From the NCBI RefSeq assembly GCF_040448305.1, contig NZ_CP148752.1, positions 4,278,001-4,342,000 of the forward strand: a stretch of 64,000 nucleotides of DNA. The letters run 5' to 3'. The notes below the pieces were generated by a model that made no database searches, was not told the origin of the DNA, and saw only the letters and a list, made by a program, of their open reading frames with translations. Origin of the DNA: Pseudomonas fluorescens. Lineage in GTDB: Bacteria; Pseudomonadota; Gammaproteobacteria; Pseudomonadales; Pseudomonadaceae. A program made the translations under genes and the position numbers. Shown in pieces: positions 1-8,532 of this stretch (positions are counted from its first letter, which is position 1; every line of letters starts with the position of its first letter).

Positions 1-846
1 CGCCACTTCGGCCAGGCGGCCGCGCGCTGCCACATCACCCAGCCGACGCTGTCGATGCGCCTGCGCAACCTGGAGGATGAACTGGACCTGGTGCTGGTCA
101 CCCGGGGCCAGCGCTTCGAGGGTTTTACCGAGGCCGGCGAACGCGTACTGGCGTGGGCCAGGACCCTGCTGGCCGCCCACGACGGGCTCTTCGCCGAGGC
201 CGCCGCGTGCCGGGGCCAGCTCGTCGGCAACTTGCGCCTGGGGCTGGTGCCGCTGAGCAGCTTCAATCCGGTCACCTACATCCAGGGCCTGTCTCGCAGC
301 TTTCCCGAGCTCAAGTACAGCCTGTCGTCCTTGAGTTCCGACCAGATCATCGAGGGCCTTGGCAACAATCAGCTGGACCTGGGCGTGTGCTACCTCGATC
401 ACGTCAACCCGAGCTATTTCGAGTTTTTCGAGATCGGCGAGACCCGCGTCGGCCTGCTGTACGACAACCGCCACTTCCATTTCGACGGCACGCAAATGAG
501 CTGGGAGGACGCCGCCGAACTGCCGCTGGGGATGCTCAGCAACGGCATGCACTACCGCAAATCCATCGACCTGAGCTTTCGCAGCCGCGGACTGGACCCA
601 CAGCCGATCCTGGAAAGCGACTCGACCTACCAGTTGCTGCAGGCAATTCACGAGGGTTTCTGCTGCGCGATCATGCCGCTGGACAGTGGCCTGGAAGAGC
701 CCATCGAACACCTGTCGTTCATCGAATTGCCGGATGCCAGCGTGCTCGCGCCCTTGGGCCTGGTGATGCGCAAGACCGAACCGCGCTCGGCGATTGCCGA
801 GAAGTGTTTCGCCGAAGCACGAACGTTACTCAGCCGGACCCACTGA
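1..846 (+). CDS. LysR-family transcriptional regulator, 5' end outside window
   Basis: The reading frame is open from base 1, so the true start lies upstream; an internal ATG at 55 is not the start. The first visible residues (RHFGQAAARCHITQPTLSMR) are the recognition helix of a LysR winged HTH. An effector-binding domain follows (from about QLVGNLRLGLVPLSSFNPV), with the usual two-lobe pattern ending in a short tail (TLLSRTH). About 281 residues are visible, so only some 20 are missing. It sits just before fdhD on the same strand with a 146-bp gap, so it may or may not control the molybdenum-cofactor genes. The effector cannot be read from the sequence. Confidence 0.9.
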   Translation, partial: RHFGQAAARCHITQPTLSMRLRNLEDELDLVLVTRGQRFEGFTEAGERVLAWARTLLAAHDGLFAEAAACRGQLVGNLRLGLVPLSSFNPVTYIQGLSRSFPELKYSLSSLSSDQIIEGLGNNQLDLGVCYLDHVNPSYFEFFEIGETRVGLLYDNRHFHFDGTQMSWEDAAELPLGMLSNGMHYRKSIDLSFRSRGLDPQPILESDSTYQLLQAIHEGFCCAIMPLDSGLEEPIEHLSFIELPDASVLAPLGLVMRKTEPRSAIAEKCFAEARTLLSRTH

Positions 847-992
847 TCAAGTTTCGGCTTTATATAAATCCGAACCGGACATATTTGCCCGGCTTGATAG
901 ACATCACCAATCGGCGCATCGGAACAAGCGATTGGACGCTCTGAAAAGTTACCCGTAGCCTGAACTTAATTCAGCGCTTCGAGGTTATTTTC

Positions 993-1820
993 ATGTTGTG
1001 CCAAGTTGAACAAGCCGATATTCGAAGCGACACTAACGCCCCCGCGCCAAAACCGTTGAATGTGAACTTTCGCGAGTACGACAATGCCGCGTCAGTCTGT
1101 CAGGCGGCGTTGGCATCAGAGATTGCCCTGGCGATCACCTACAACGGTTTGAGTCAGGCCGTGATGATGGTATCGCCGGGCAACCTCGAAGATTTCATCC
1201 GTGGTTTCAGCGTCAGCAACGACATCGTTGCAGACCAGAGCGAAATCTACGACTTGCGCCTCACCCACTTCGACCAGGCCGTCCAGGCAGACGTGCAGAT
1301 CTGCAGTCGCGCGTTCTGGGCGCTGAAGAACCATCGTCGGCAAATGGCCGGCACCAGTGGCTGCGGACTGTGTGGTGTGGAAGCGCTGGAGCAGGCCCTG
1401 CCGAAACTGGACATTCTCGACCCGGTGCCCCTGCCGCCCGCCGAGCATTTCATCGACATCCGCAACCGCATCGAACAGGCCCAACAAATGGCCCGCAGCA
1501 GCGGCGCGCTGCACGCGGCGCTGTACTTCGACAGCGAAGGCAATGCGCTGATCTGCCGCGAAGACATCGGCCGCCACAACGCGCTGGACAAGTTGATCGG
1601 TGCCCTGCAACACGCCGGCATCGACAGCCGTTGCGGCTTCACCGTGGTCACCAGCCGTTGCAGCCTGGAACTGATCCACAAGGCCGTCAGGGCCAGGCTC
1701 GGCACACTGGTCAGCCTATCGGCGCCCACCGCCCTGACCGTGCAATGGGCAATCAAGCATCGCCTCAACCTGATTCACGTCCCCCACCGCAACGCACCAC
1801 GCATTTACAGCCCGGCATGA
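993..1820 (+). CDS. fdhD: Formate dehydrogenase accessory sulfurtransferase FdhD
   Basis: 275 residues, normal for FdhD. The diagnostic CGLC motif is at about residues 124-127 inside a GTSGCGLCG context; in this family these cysteines relay sulfur from a cysteine desulfurase to the bis-MGD cofactor of formate dehydrogenases. Other family features are the segment around GNLEDFIRGF and the region REDIGRHNALDKLIG. A GAGG-like ribosome site precedes the ATG. It lies 43 bp upstream of moaC on the same strand, so cofactor synthesis and cofactor sulfuration are probably co-transcribed. No formate dehydrogenase gene is in the window. Confidence 0.95.
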   Translation: MLCQVEQADIRSDTNAPAPKPLNVNFREYDNAASVCQAALASEIALAITYNGLSQAVMMVSPGNLEDFIRGFSVSNDIVADQSEIYDLRLTHFDQAVQADVQICSRAFWALKNHRRQMAGTSGCGLCGVEALEQALPKLDILDPVPLPPAEHFIDIRNRIEQAQQMARSSGALHAALYFDSEGNALICREDIGRHNALDKLIGALQHAGIDSRCGFTVVTSRCSLELIHKAVRARLGTLVSLSAPTALTVQWAIKHRLNLIHVPHRNAPRIYSPA

Positions 1821-1863
1821 TGCCTTCACCTGATCACCGCGCTGGCAAGCGCAGGAACCTCCC

Positions 1864-2370
1864 ATGACAGACATTGCAGATGCATCACCCGATGGCCTGA
1901 CCCACCTCGACCGCCAGGGTCGCGCCAACATGGTCGATGTCAGTGAAAAAGCCCCGACACAGCGCGAAGCCCAGGCCCAGGCCTGGGTGCGGATGCGCCC
2001 GGAAACCTTGAAGCTGATTCAAAGCGACGGCCACCCCAAGGGCGATGTATTTGCCGTGGCGCGGATCGCCGGAATCATGGCGGCGAAGAAAACCCATGAG
2101 CTGATCCCGCTGTGCCACACCCTGCTGCTCAGTTCGATCCACGTCGAACTCAAGGCCTGCACACCGGACAGCGTGAAAATCGTCGGTACCTGCCGCGTCG
2201 AGGGCCAGACCGGGGTCGAACTCGAAGCCCTGACCGCCGTCAGTGTGGCGGCGTTGACCCTCTACGACATGTGCAAGGCGGTGGACCGCGGCATGGTCAT
2301 CGATGACATTCGGCTGTTGAGTAAACAAGGTGGCCGCTCCGGTCATTTCAAGTTTGAGGACGCACAATGA
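1864..2370 (+). CDS. moaC: Cyclic pyranopterin monophosphate synthase MoaC
   Basis: 168 residues, close to the family norm of about 160. MoaC acts after MoaA to form cyclic pyranopterin monophosphate in molybdenum cofactor synthesis. The conserved core is visible: N-terminal MVDVSEK, then LIPLCHTLLLSSIHVELKA, then the active-site stretch GVELEALTAVSVAALTLYDM and KAVDRGM. The stop overlaps the start of moaD (ATGA-type, 4 bp), indicating translational coupling. No moaA is adjacent. Confidence 0.96.
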   Translation: MTDIADASPDGLTHLDRQGRANMVDVSEKAPTQREAQAQAWVRMRPETLKLIQSDGHPKGDVFAVARIAGIMAAKKTHELIPLCHTLLLSSIHVELKACTPDSVKIVGTCRVEGQTGVELEALTAVSVAALTLYDMCKAVDRGMVIDDIRLLSKQGGRSGHFKFEDAQ

Positions 2371-2618
2371 TCCTGATCAATTACTTCGCCCGTTACCGCG
2401 AGCAGCTCAACCTGGGCGGCGAAAAACTGCCCCTGACCGACAGCCTCAAGACTATCGAGGACGTGCGCCGACTGTTGATGGCTCGAGGTGAGCTGTGGAG
2501 CCATGTGCTGGGTGAAAACAACCTGATGTGTGCGCTGAACCAGGAGCTGTGCCATCCGGACCGGGTGATCGAGGACTATGACGAGATCGCCTTTTTTCCA
2601 CCGGTCACCGGGGGTTGA
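2367..2618 (+). CDS. moaD: Molybdopterin synthase sulfur carrier subunit MoaD
   Basis: 83-residue ubiquitin-fold protein ending in the required C-terminal Gly-Gly (FFPPVTGG), which is adenylated and thiocarboxylated to deliver sulfur to MoaE. The beta-grasp pattern (MILINYFARYREQLN, later NQELCHPDRVIEDYDEIAFF) is typical. Its start overlaps the moaC stop and moaE starts 3 bp after its stop, so the three genes form one coupled unit. Confidence 0.96.
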   Translation: MILINYFARYREQLNLGGEKLPLTDSLKTIEDVRRLLMARGELWSHVLGENNLMCALNQELCHPDRVIEDYDEIAFFPPVTGG

Positions 2619-2621
2619 GGC

Positions 2622-3110
2622 ATGACGGTTCGGGTCCAGCGTGAAGTGTTCGACGTCGGCCGCTTGATCGACAGCCTGCAGGCGAACGATCCGGGGGTGG
2701 GTGCTGTGGTCAACTTCGTCGGCTACGTGCGCGACATCAATCAGGGTGAGGCGGTCACCGGGTTGTTTCTGGAGCACTACCCGGGCATGACCGAGCGCTC
2801 GCTGCAAACAATCATCGACAACGCCAGGGCCCGATGGCCACTCCGGGCCGTGGAGATCGTGCACCGGATCGGCCCGTTGTCGATCAGCGAACCGATCGTG
2901 TTTGTCGGCGTCAGCAGCCCCCATCGTCAAGCCGCTTTCGAAGCCTGTGCGTTCATCATGGACTACCTGAAAACCGACGCGCCGTTCTGGAAACGCGAAG
3001 ACGTGGCGAGTGGCGCGCGCTGGGTCGATGCCCGTGACAGCGACCGCTCAGCCCTCGAGCGCTGGGCAGATACGCCGCATCAGGCGGCTATGCAACGCGC
3101 CTCGGCGTAG
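2622..3110 (+). CDS. moaE: Molybdopterin synthase catalytic subunit MoaE
   Basis: 162 residues; the large subunit that converts cyclic pyranopterin monophosphate to molybdopterin using MoaD thiocarboxylate. Visible family features are GAVVNFVGYVRD near the N-terminus, LEHYPGMTE, VEIVHRIGPLSISE and the lysine-rich active-site segment MDYLKTDAPFWKRE near residues 107-120. It is the last gene of the moaCDE unit; chrA follows after about 43 bp on the same strand. Confidence 0.96.
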   Translation: MTVRVQREVFDVGRLIDSLQANDPGVGAVVNFVGYVRDINQGEAVTGLFLEHYPGMTERSLQTIIDNARARWPLRAVEIVHRIGPLSISEPIVFVGVSSPHRQAAFEACAFIMDYLKTDAPFWKREDVASGARWVDARDSDRSALERWADTPHQAAMQRASA

Positions 3111-3153
3111 CTACAGTCATTGGCTCCAAGCTTTCTGCACAAGGAATTTCCGC

Positions 3154-4512
3154 TTGAGCCCCACACCCTCCCCGATCACCCAACAGGATGTGCCACAGCC
3201 CCGGTCCATCAGCCTGCGCGAAGCCTTCCTGTTCTGGCTCAAGCTTGGCTTCATCAGTTTCGGCGGGCCGGCGGGGCAGATTTCGATCATGCATCAGGAG
3301 CTGGTCGAGCGCCGGCGCTGGATCTCGGAGCGGCGCTTTCTGCATGCCCTCAACTATTGCATGTTGCTGCCCGGGCCTGAGGCTCAGCAGCTGGCGACCT
3401 ACATCGGCTGGCTGATGCACCGGACCTGGGGCGGCGTGATTGCTGGCGTGCTGTTTGTGTTGCCGTCGCTGTTCATCCTGATTGCGCTGTCCTGGGTGTA
3501 CATCGCCTTTGGCGAAGTGCCCGTGGTCGCCGGATTGTTCTACGGGATCAAGCCCGCGGTCACGGCAATCGTGGTGCAGGCGGCTCACCGGATCGGCTCG
3601 CGGGCCTTGAAGAACGGCTGGTTATGGGGCATCGCCGCCGCGTCCTTCGTGGCCATCTTCGTGCTCAATATGCCGTTTCCGCTGATCGTGCTCGGCGCGG
3701 CAGTCATCGGTTTTTTTGGCGGACGTCTGGCACCGGAAAAATTCAGGACCGGTGGCCACAGCGCGGCGAAAAAGTCCTTCGGCCCGGCAGTAATCGACGA
3801 CGACACCCCAACCCCTGAACACGCCCGCTTCAATGGCTGGAAACTGGCGCGCCTGGCCATTGTCGGTGCGATTTTGTGGACACTGCCCATGGCCATGCTC
3901 ACCGCACTGTTCGGCTGGGAAGGCACGCTGACGCAGATGGCCTGGTTCTTCACCAAGGCCGCGCTGCTGACATTCGGCGGCGCCTACGCGGTGCTGCCTT
4001 ATGTCTATCAGGGCGCGGTCGGTCACTACGCATGGCTGACGCCGACGCAGATGATCGACGGCCTGGCGCTCGGTGAAACCACGCCCGGTCCGTTGATCAT
4101 GGTCGTCGCCTTCGTCGGGTTCATCGGCGCCTACGTGCTTCAGGTCTTCGGACCGGATCAAGCGTTTGTCGCCGGTGCCGTGGCCGCCACGCTGGTGACC
4201 TGGTTCACCTTCCTGCCTTCGTTCCTGTTCATCCTCGCCGGCGGGCCATTGGTGGAATCGACGCACAACGAACTCAAGTTCACCGCGCCGCTGACGGCCA
4301 TTACGGCCGCCGTGGTCGGCGTGATTCTCAATCTGGCCTGTTTCTTTGGCTACCACGTACTTTGGCCCAAAGGCTTCGAAGGAGCACTGGACTGGCCTTC
4401 GCTGCTGATCGCGATGGTGGCGGGCGTTGCATTGCTTCGTTTCAAGCGTGGAGTGATCGAGGTTTTGATCGGCTGCGGTTTGATCGGCCTTGTCGTGCAC
4501 CTGATGTTCTGA
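3154..4512 (+). CDS. chrA: Chromate transporter family protein (ChrA, two CHR domains)
   Basis: I place the start at TTG 3154 because aaggaa lies 7-12 bases upstream and because longer versions would run inside moaE. This gives 452 residues, a full-length bidomain ChrA. The N-terminal CHR half (about 15-190) has FLFWLKLGFISFGGPAGQI and the PGPEAQQLATYIGW signature. The C-terminal half (about 265-440) repeats it as FTKAALLTFGGAYAVLP and GLALGETTPGPLIM. Both halves are rich in hydrophobic helices. The family exports chromate or other oxyanions from the cytoplasm; the substrate here is inferred from homology. Neighbouring molybdenum genes might suggest a wider oxyanion role, but that is speculation. 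Confidence 0.9.
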   Translation: MSPTPSPITQQDVPQPRSISLREAFLFWLKLGFISFGGPAGQISIMHQELVERRRWISERRFLHALNYCMLLPGPEAQQLATYIGWLMHRTWGGVIAGVLFVLPSLFILIALSWVYIAFGEVPVVAGLFYGIKPAVTAIVVQAAHRIGSRALKNGWLWGIAAASFVAIFVLNMPFPLIVLGAAVIGFFGGRLAPEKFRTGGHSAAKKSFGPAVIDDDTPTPEHARFNGWKLARLAIVGAILWTLPMAMLTALFGWEGTLTQMAWFFTKAALLTFGGAYAVLPYVYQGAVGHYAWLTPTQMIDGLALGETTPGPLIMVVAFVGFIGAYVLQVFGPDQAFVAGAVAATLVTWFTFLPSFLFILAGGPLVESTHNELKFTAPLTAITAAVVGVILNLACFFGYHVLWPKGFEGALDWPSLLIAMVAGVALLRFKRGVIEVLIGCGLIGLVVHLMF

Positions 4513-4835
4513 ATCAAACATTTACACGCGGCCCAATCCTCCCTAGTATCCAGCCATCCCCGGATGGCTTGTTCCACTCGCCACCGACGATTTCCGCCGC
4601 CGGAAACCTGCGCCATGCGTACTTTGCCGTCAGAACAGCACCTGCTGAACCTCTCGAACCTGGCCACCTCGTTGCTGGCCGTGGACGGCATTGCATGAAG
4701 CGCATCGTCAACCTGCCCATGGCCCTGCGCCGCTCCAAACTGCGTCACTCCGCACGTCCGCCGGATAGCACCCTGCTCGCCTGATCGGCGAGCCCCCTCC
4801 TTCGCTATCCCTGCGTTTGCTCAGCGTATGCAATC

Positions 4836-4929
4836 CCTGTGGGAGCGAGCCTGCTCGCGAATACGGAGTGTCATTCGACATCAACGGTGAATGACACTCC
4901 GTATTCGCGAGCAGGCTCGCTCCTACAGG
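4836..4929. repeat. REPIN (two inverted REPs) in a 472-bp gene-free stretch
   Basis: Two copies of the REP core face each other with an almost perfectly palindromic spacer (ggagtgtcatt / aatgacactcc), so the whole 94 bp can fold into one hairpin. It lies between chrA and the FAD oxidoreductase. The rest of 4513-4984 has only a 27-codon ATG frame at 4616 with no good ribosome site, which I do not call. Confidence 0.9.
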
Positions 4930-4984
4930 TTGCGCACTTCGACTGGCTGGCATTGGGTTCTCCCAAATTTGCGTGGACACCGAC

Positions 4985-6268
4985 ATGACTCAACGTTGCA
5001 ATTCCTATTACACCGCCACCCTCAACCAGGACACCGATTACCCGACGCTGAAAGGCCGGCACCGGGTTGACGTGGTGATCATCGGCGGCGGGTTCACCGG
5101 CGTGGCCACCGCTGTCGAGCTGGCCGAAAAAGGCCTGAAGGTCGCCATTGTCGAAAGCCACAAGATCGGCTGGGGCGCCACCGGGCGCAATGGCGGCCAG
5201 GTCACCGGCAGCCTGTCGGGCGACGAAGCCATGCGCAAACAGATGCGCCGCAGCATCGGTGATGAGGTCGACGATTTCATCTGGAACCTGCGCTGGCGCG
5301 GGCACCAGATCATCCAGCAGCGGGTGGAAAAGTACGGCATCGTCTGCGACCTCAAGCACGGCCACCTGCACGCGGCGTACAAACCTGCGCACATGGTCGG
5401 CTTGCGCAGGGATTACGACGAGGCGGTGCACCGTGGCATGGGCGACGAGGTCAGCCTGCTCGACCGCAGCCAGGTGCGCGACCTGCTGCAAAGCGAGCTC
5501 TACCACGGCGCGATCAAGAACACCCGCAACATGCACCTGCATCCGTTGAACCTGTGCATCGGCGAGGCACGCGCAGCCGAGAGCCTGGGTGCGTTGATCT
5601 TCGAGAACAGCGAAGTGCTGGAGATCATCCACGGCGACACGCCTGGGATACGCACCGCCCACGGGCAGATCGACGCCAACCAGGTGCTGCTGGCAGGCGA
5701 CGTCTACCACAAGCTGGAACCGGGCAAGCTCAAGGGCAAGATTTTCCCGGCCATGGGCGGCATCGTCACCACCGCGCCGCTGGGTGATCTGGCCAGGCAG
5801 ATCAACCCCGAAGACCTGGCGGTCTACGACTGCCGTTTCGTGCTCGACTACTACCGCCTCACCGCCGACGGTCGCCTGTTGTTCGGTGGCGGCGCCAACT
5901 ACAGCGGCAAGGATTCGCGGGACATCGCCGCCGAGCTGCGCCCGTGTATCGAGCAGACCTTCCCGGCGCTCAAAGGCGTGGCCATCGACTACCAGTGGAG
6001 CTGCGCGATGGGCATCGTGATCAACCGTATCCCGCAACTGGGCAAGCTGTCGGACAACGTCTGGTATTGCCAGGGCTACTCCGGCCACGGCATCGCCACC
6101 ACCCACATCATGGGCGAAATCATGAGCCAGGCAATCACCGGGCAACTGGAACAGTTCGACACCTTCGCCGCCTGCCAGCACATCCGCGTGCCCATGGGCG
6201 ACCTGCTCGGCAACCCGATGCTCGCCGCCGGCATGTGGTACTACCAGATGCTTGAGCGATTGCGCTGA
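4985..6268 (+). CDS. FAD-dependent amine/amino-acid oxidoreductase (DadA/PuuB family)
   Basis: 427 residues from the ATG at 4985; an in-frame GTG at 4973 would add four residues and neither has a strong ribosome site. The N-terminal Rossmann dinucleotide motif is VVIIGGGFTGVATAVELAEKG, followed by the GWGATGRNGGQVTGS loop typical of the DAO superfamily. The C-terminal FAD segment is WYCQGYSGHGIATTHIMGEI. Such enzymes oxidise gamma-glutamylputrescine or related amines and amino acids. The nearest relatives I recall are PuuB-like proteins, but the substrate cannot be read from sequence and no puu genes are adjacent. Confidence 0.88.
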   Translation: MTQRCNSYYTATLNQDTDYPTLKGRHRVDVVIIGGGFTGVATAVELAEKGLKVAIVESHKIGWGATGRNGGQVTGSLSGDEAMRKQMRRSIGDEVDDFIWNLRWRGHQIIQQRVEKYGIVCDLKHGHLHAAYKPAHMVGLRRDYDEAVHRGMGDEVSLLDRSQVRDLLQSELYHGAIKNTRNMHLHPLNLCIGEARAAESLGALIFENSEVLEIIHGDTPGIRTAHGQIDANQVLLAGDVYHKLEPGKLKGKIFPAMGGIVTTAPLGDLARQINPEDLAVYDCRFVLDYYRLTADGRLLFGGGANYSGKDSRDIAAELRPCIEQTFPALKGVAIDYQWSCAMGIVINRIPQLGKLSDNVWYCQGYSGHGIATTHIMGEIMSQAITGQLEQFDTFAACQHIRVPMGDLLGNPMLAAGMWYYQMLERLR

Positions 6269-6312
6269 AGTTGCTGGCCAGCACATTCAGCATGGATGCT
6301 GCCTGGGCTGGC

Positions 6313-6342
6313 CTCTTCGCGAGCAAGCTCGCTCCCACAGTG
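6313..6342. repeat. Single REP element
   Basis: One copy of the palindrome core (gcgagcaagctcgctccca) just downstream of the FAD oxidoreductase and before the convergent DUF6124-like frame. No inverted partner is within 100 bp. Confidence 0.8.
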
Positions 6343-6350
6343 TTTAGTGG

Positions 6351-6680
6351 TTAGCCGGGCCGATCGACCTGATCCAAAGCCCGATTCACCGCCAACTCCC
6401 CCAGCATGATCACTTGCGCGATGCCCAGCAGGGTGTTGCGGTGCGTGCCTTCCAGGAAACCCGCCAGGTCATGGGCCATGACATTCGCCGAGGCCAGCGA
6501 TTCGCAGGCGTGGGCCAGCAGGGTTTCGGTGTCGATGTCGGAGTTGATGGTGAACAGGGGTGGCGGCTGTACGCAGGTTAGCAGACCGGGGAGACACGCA
6601 ACCGGCGCGCCCGAGGGCGCCCTGCGCACAACTGCCATCAAGTGCAGGGATGGGAAATACCTGACTGTCTGGACTGCCAA
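6351..6680 (-). pseudogene. DUF6124-like protein, probably missing its native N-terminus
   Basis: The C-terminal 65 residues (from INSDIDTETLLAHACESLAS through GIAQVIMLGELAVNRALDQV) match the DUF6124 proteins of Pseudomonas as I remember them. The upstream part of this frame (APSGAPVACLPGLLTCVQPP) does not look like the usual N-terminus, which carries a PDSKKLHEAAERALDHYL-like helix. The only starts are TTG at 6680 or an internal ATG. The N-terminal region overlaps a palindrome-rich non-coding stretch. I therefore read it as a truncated or re-fused copy; an expressed short protein starting at an unusual codon remains possible. Confidence 0.5.
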
Positions 6681-6800
6681 TGCGCCTCATGTCACCACGG
6701 GCTGCTAAACCCGATCACTGGAAATCAGTGACGCAGACCAAGTTACCGATGGCCTCCAGGGCGCACAAGCCGGCGGATTCTGGCGTAGCTGTAGGCAATG
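6541..6800. other. Palindrome-rich intergenic segment, possible structured element
   Basis: This stretch has several short inverted repeats, for example TCACTG (6715-6720) with CAGTGA (6726-6731) around a 5-base loop, and a ggcgcgcccgagggcgcc cluster near 6603-6620. Plus-strand frames through it have no plausible ribosome site and no recognisable domain. I believe similar sequence recurs in Pseudomonas genomes, but that is memory and not a search result. Confidence 0.35.
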
Positions 6801-6870
6801 CCGCAAGCGGTTGTAGCTTGCAGGAAGTTACTCCTACAGCCGTTAAACATGCATTCCAGATTGATACCGC

Positions 6871-6966
6871 TTTCGCGAGCAAGCCCGCTCCCACAGAGGG
6901 GCTTCGTCGTACACAGTATTTGTGTTCACCGAAGATCCCCTGTGGGAGCGGGCTTGCTCGCGAAGA
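6871..6966. repeat. REPIN (gcgggcttgctcgcg type)
   Basis: Two REPs in inverted orientation (cgcgagcaagcccgctccca and its complement) flank a spacer with acacagtatttgtgt. It lies just downstream of iacG, whose stop is at 6985. Confidence 0.88.
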
Positions 6967-6984
6967 ACGATAACGCGGTCTATA

Positions 6985-7494
6985 TCAAGCCGCGCTGGCA
7001 TGCTCAACGCGATGAAACAACCGGTTGAAATACACCAGGCTATCGCGCGGCTCGCGCACGCCCACCTTCGTCAATTCCACGAACATCACCGAATGCGAAC
7101 CCACTTCCTTGCACTCGCTGATCCGCCCTTCGAGCTGCACCAGAGCATCGCGCAGCACCGGTACGTCGGCGGCGCCGTCGTCCCACAGGTCCCAGGCGAA
7201 GCGTTCGTCCATCGGCACCTTGGTCATGCCGGCGAAATGCCGGGCCAGTTCTTCCTGCTCGCCACACAGCACGTTGACGCACAAGTGGCCGTTGGTGCGG
7301 AACACGTCGTGGGTGGCACTGTTGCGGTTGACGCACACCAGCACGGTGGGCGGCGAGTCGGTGACCGAGCACACGGCGCTGGCGGTGATGCCGCAACGTC
7401 CGCCGGGGCCGTTGGTGGTGATGATGTTCACCGCGGCTGGCAGCTGCGCCATGGCGTTGCGAAAGTCGATTTGCTGCTGGCTCAGGTCGGCCAT
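6985..7494 (-). CDS. iacG: Flavin reductase, IacG-like
   Basis: 169 residues of the flavin reductase (HpaC-like) family, which supplies reduced FAD or FMN to a partner monooxygenase. Visible features are FRNAMAQLPAAVNIITTNGP at the start, the GITASAVCSVTDSPPTVLVC flavin-binding stretch, NGHLCVNVLCGEQEELA and the C-terminal VYFNRLFHRV. A ribosome site (aaggaagggg) precedes the ATG at 7494. The family alone would not identify the partner, but the iacA monooxygenase gene and the rest of an iac cluster lie on the same strand 1-9 kb away, so it most likely feeds IacA. It is divergent from the response regulator gene at 7752. Confidence 0.85.
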   Translation of the reverse strand: MADLSQQQIDFRNAMAQLPAAVNIITTNGPGGRCGITASAVCSVTDSPPTVLVCVNRNSATHDVFRTNGHLCVNVLCGEQEELARHFAGMTKVPMDERFAWDLWDDGAADVPVLRDALVQLEGRISECKEVGSHSVMFVELTKVGVREPRDSLVYFNRLFHRVEHASAA

Positions 7495-7614
7495 GTCGAT
7501 GCCCCTTCCTTCAGGAGGACCGCTATCTTGCGGCCCGTAGGTGATGGAACAAGACTAAGGCTGCGGGCGCGCCGCAACCATTCTGACGATCCCCATGGAG
7601 AGGTTGGCTTTCCG

Positions 7615-7638
7615 CTAGTCGACTAGGTGGTTTCTTTA
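7615..7638 (+). promoter_or_regulatory. Candidate iac-regulon operator between iacG and the response regulator
   Basis: A perfect 12-bp palindrome CTAGTCGACTAG (7615-7626) overlaps the element CTAGGTGGTTTCTTTA (7623-7638). A 14-of-16 match to the latter (CTAGGGGTTTTCTTTA) lies on the minus strand at 16715-16730, in the other divergent promoter region of the cluster, between iacA and the kinase gene. Shared placement suggests a binding site for one of the cluster regulators. Which protein binds is unknown. Confidence 0.45.
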
Positions 7639-7751
7639 TCGCAAGGGCCGGCCACAGTGGGTATTCTGCATACTGGCTCCGCAAAGATGAGCCGATGCGC
7701 GCCGCGCGTTCGCGTGCGAAAACAATAATTAAAAACTTCGTGGCAGCCCCG

Positions 7752-8381
7752 ATGGAAACCCGTAAACCGATTGTTTATATCGTTGACGACGACAAGGACC
7801 TGCGCACTTCGCTGGCCTGGTTGCTGGAGTCGGTCAGCGTGCAGGCGCAGTGCTTTGCCGGCGCCGAAGAGTTCCTCAGCCAATACGACCCCAAGCAGCC
7901 CGCCTGCCTGGTGCTCGATGTGCGCATGCCGGAAACCAGCGGTTTCCAGTTGCAGGAAATCCTCAACCAGCGCGGCAGCACCCTGCCGACCATTTTCGTC
8001 TCGGCCCATGGCGATATTCCGATGTCGGTCACGGCGATGAAGAACGGCGCGCTGGATTTCGTCGAGAAGCCCTACAACCCGCAGCAGATGATCGACCGCA
8101 TCCAGGCCGCGCTGAAGACCGCCGTGCACGCCCAGGCCGATCAGCAGCAGCGCCAGAACCTGCAGGGCAAACTGGCGTTATTGACCAGCCGTGAACGGGA
8201 AGTGTTGATGCTGGTGATCGATGGCAAGGCCAGCAAGGTGATTGCCCGGGAGCTCAACATCAGCGTGAAGACCGTTGATGTGCACCGCACCAAGATCAAG
8301 GAAAAGATGGGTGTGTCCAGCATCGCCATGCTGGTGCGCGAGGTGCTGCATTTGCCGGTGGATGAGCCGGCGCGGCACTGA
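7752..8381 (+). CDS. FixJ/NarL-type response regulator
   Basis: 209 residues from the ATG at 7752. The receiver domain (about 1-120) has VDDDKD near residue 11, the phospho-acceptor Asp56 in ACLVLDVRMPE and the lysine in FVEKPYNP. The LuxR-type HTH (about 145-200) reads LTSREREVLMLVIDGKASKV then ISVKTVDVHRTKIKEKMGV. The only orphan kinase nearby is the PAS kinase at 16819-18300, on the opposite flank of the iac operon. The pair most likely forms one signalling system controlling auxin degradation, as reported for the IacS/IacR1 arrangement in Paraburkholderia. The pairing here is inferred from position. Confidence 0.9.
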   Translation: METRKPIVYIVDDDKDLRTSLAWLLESVSVQAQCFAGAEEFLSQYDPKQPACLVLDVRMPETSGFQLQEILNQRGSTLPTIFVSAHGDIPMSVTAMKNGALDFVEKPYNPQQMIDRIQAALKTAVHAQADQQQRQNLQGKLALLTSREREVLMLVIDGKASKVIARELNISVKTVDVHRTKIKEKMGVSSIAMLVREVLHLPVDEPARH

Positions 8382-8409
8382 GAGATTTGTGGCGGTCATG
8401 AGACCGCCA

Positions 8410-8500
8410 TCGCTAGCAGGCTAGCTCCTACAGGGACTCTCGTCGTACACAGATTTTGTGTTCGCTGGAGATCCACTGTAGGAGCGAGCCTGCTCGCGAT
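8410..8500. repeat. REPIN with a paired substitution in one arm
   Basis: The left REP reads cgctagcaggctagctcc in place of the usual cgcgagcaggctcgctcc. Both sides of the small hairpin are changed, so base pairing is kept. The right REP (8479-8500) has the usual sequence. Confidence 0.85.
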
Positions 8501-8532
8501 GAGGCCAGCAGACTCAACATCAATAGCGGGTG

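Noticed and set aside
4616..4699. 27-codon frame downstream of chrA
   Set aside because: No clear ribosome site and no recognisable sequence; too short to support.
4871..6286. 471-codon minus-strand open frame
   Set aside because: Shadow of the FAD oxidoreductase, which carries a clear dinucleotide-binding motif.
6680..6973. 97-codon plus-strand frame (MRLMSPRAAKPDHWK...)
   Set aside because: Runs through a structured intergenic segment and a REPIN; no ribosome site and no domain.
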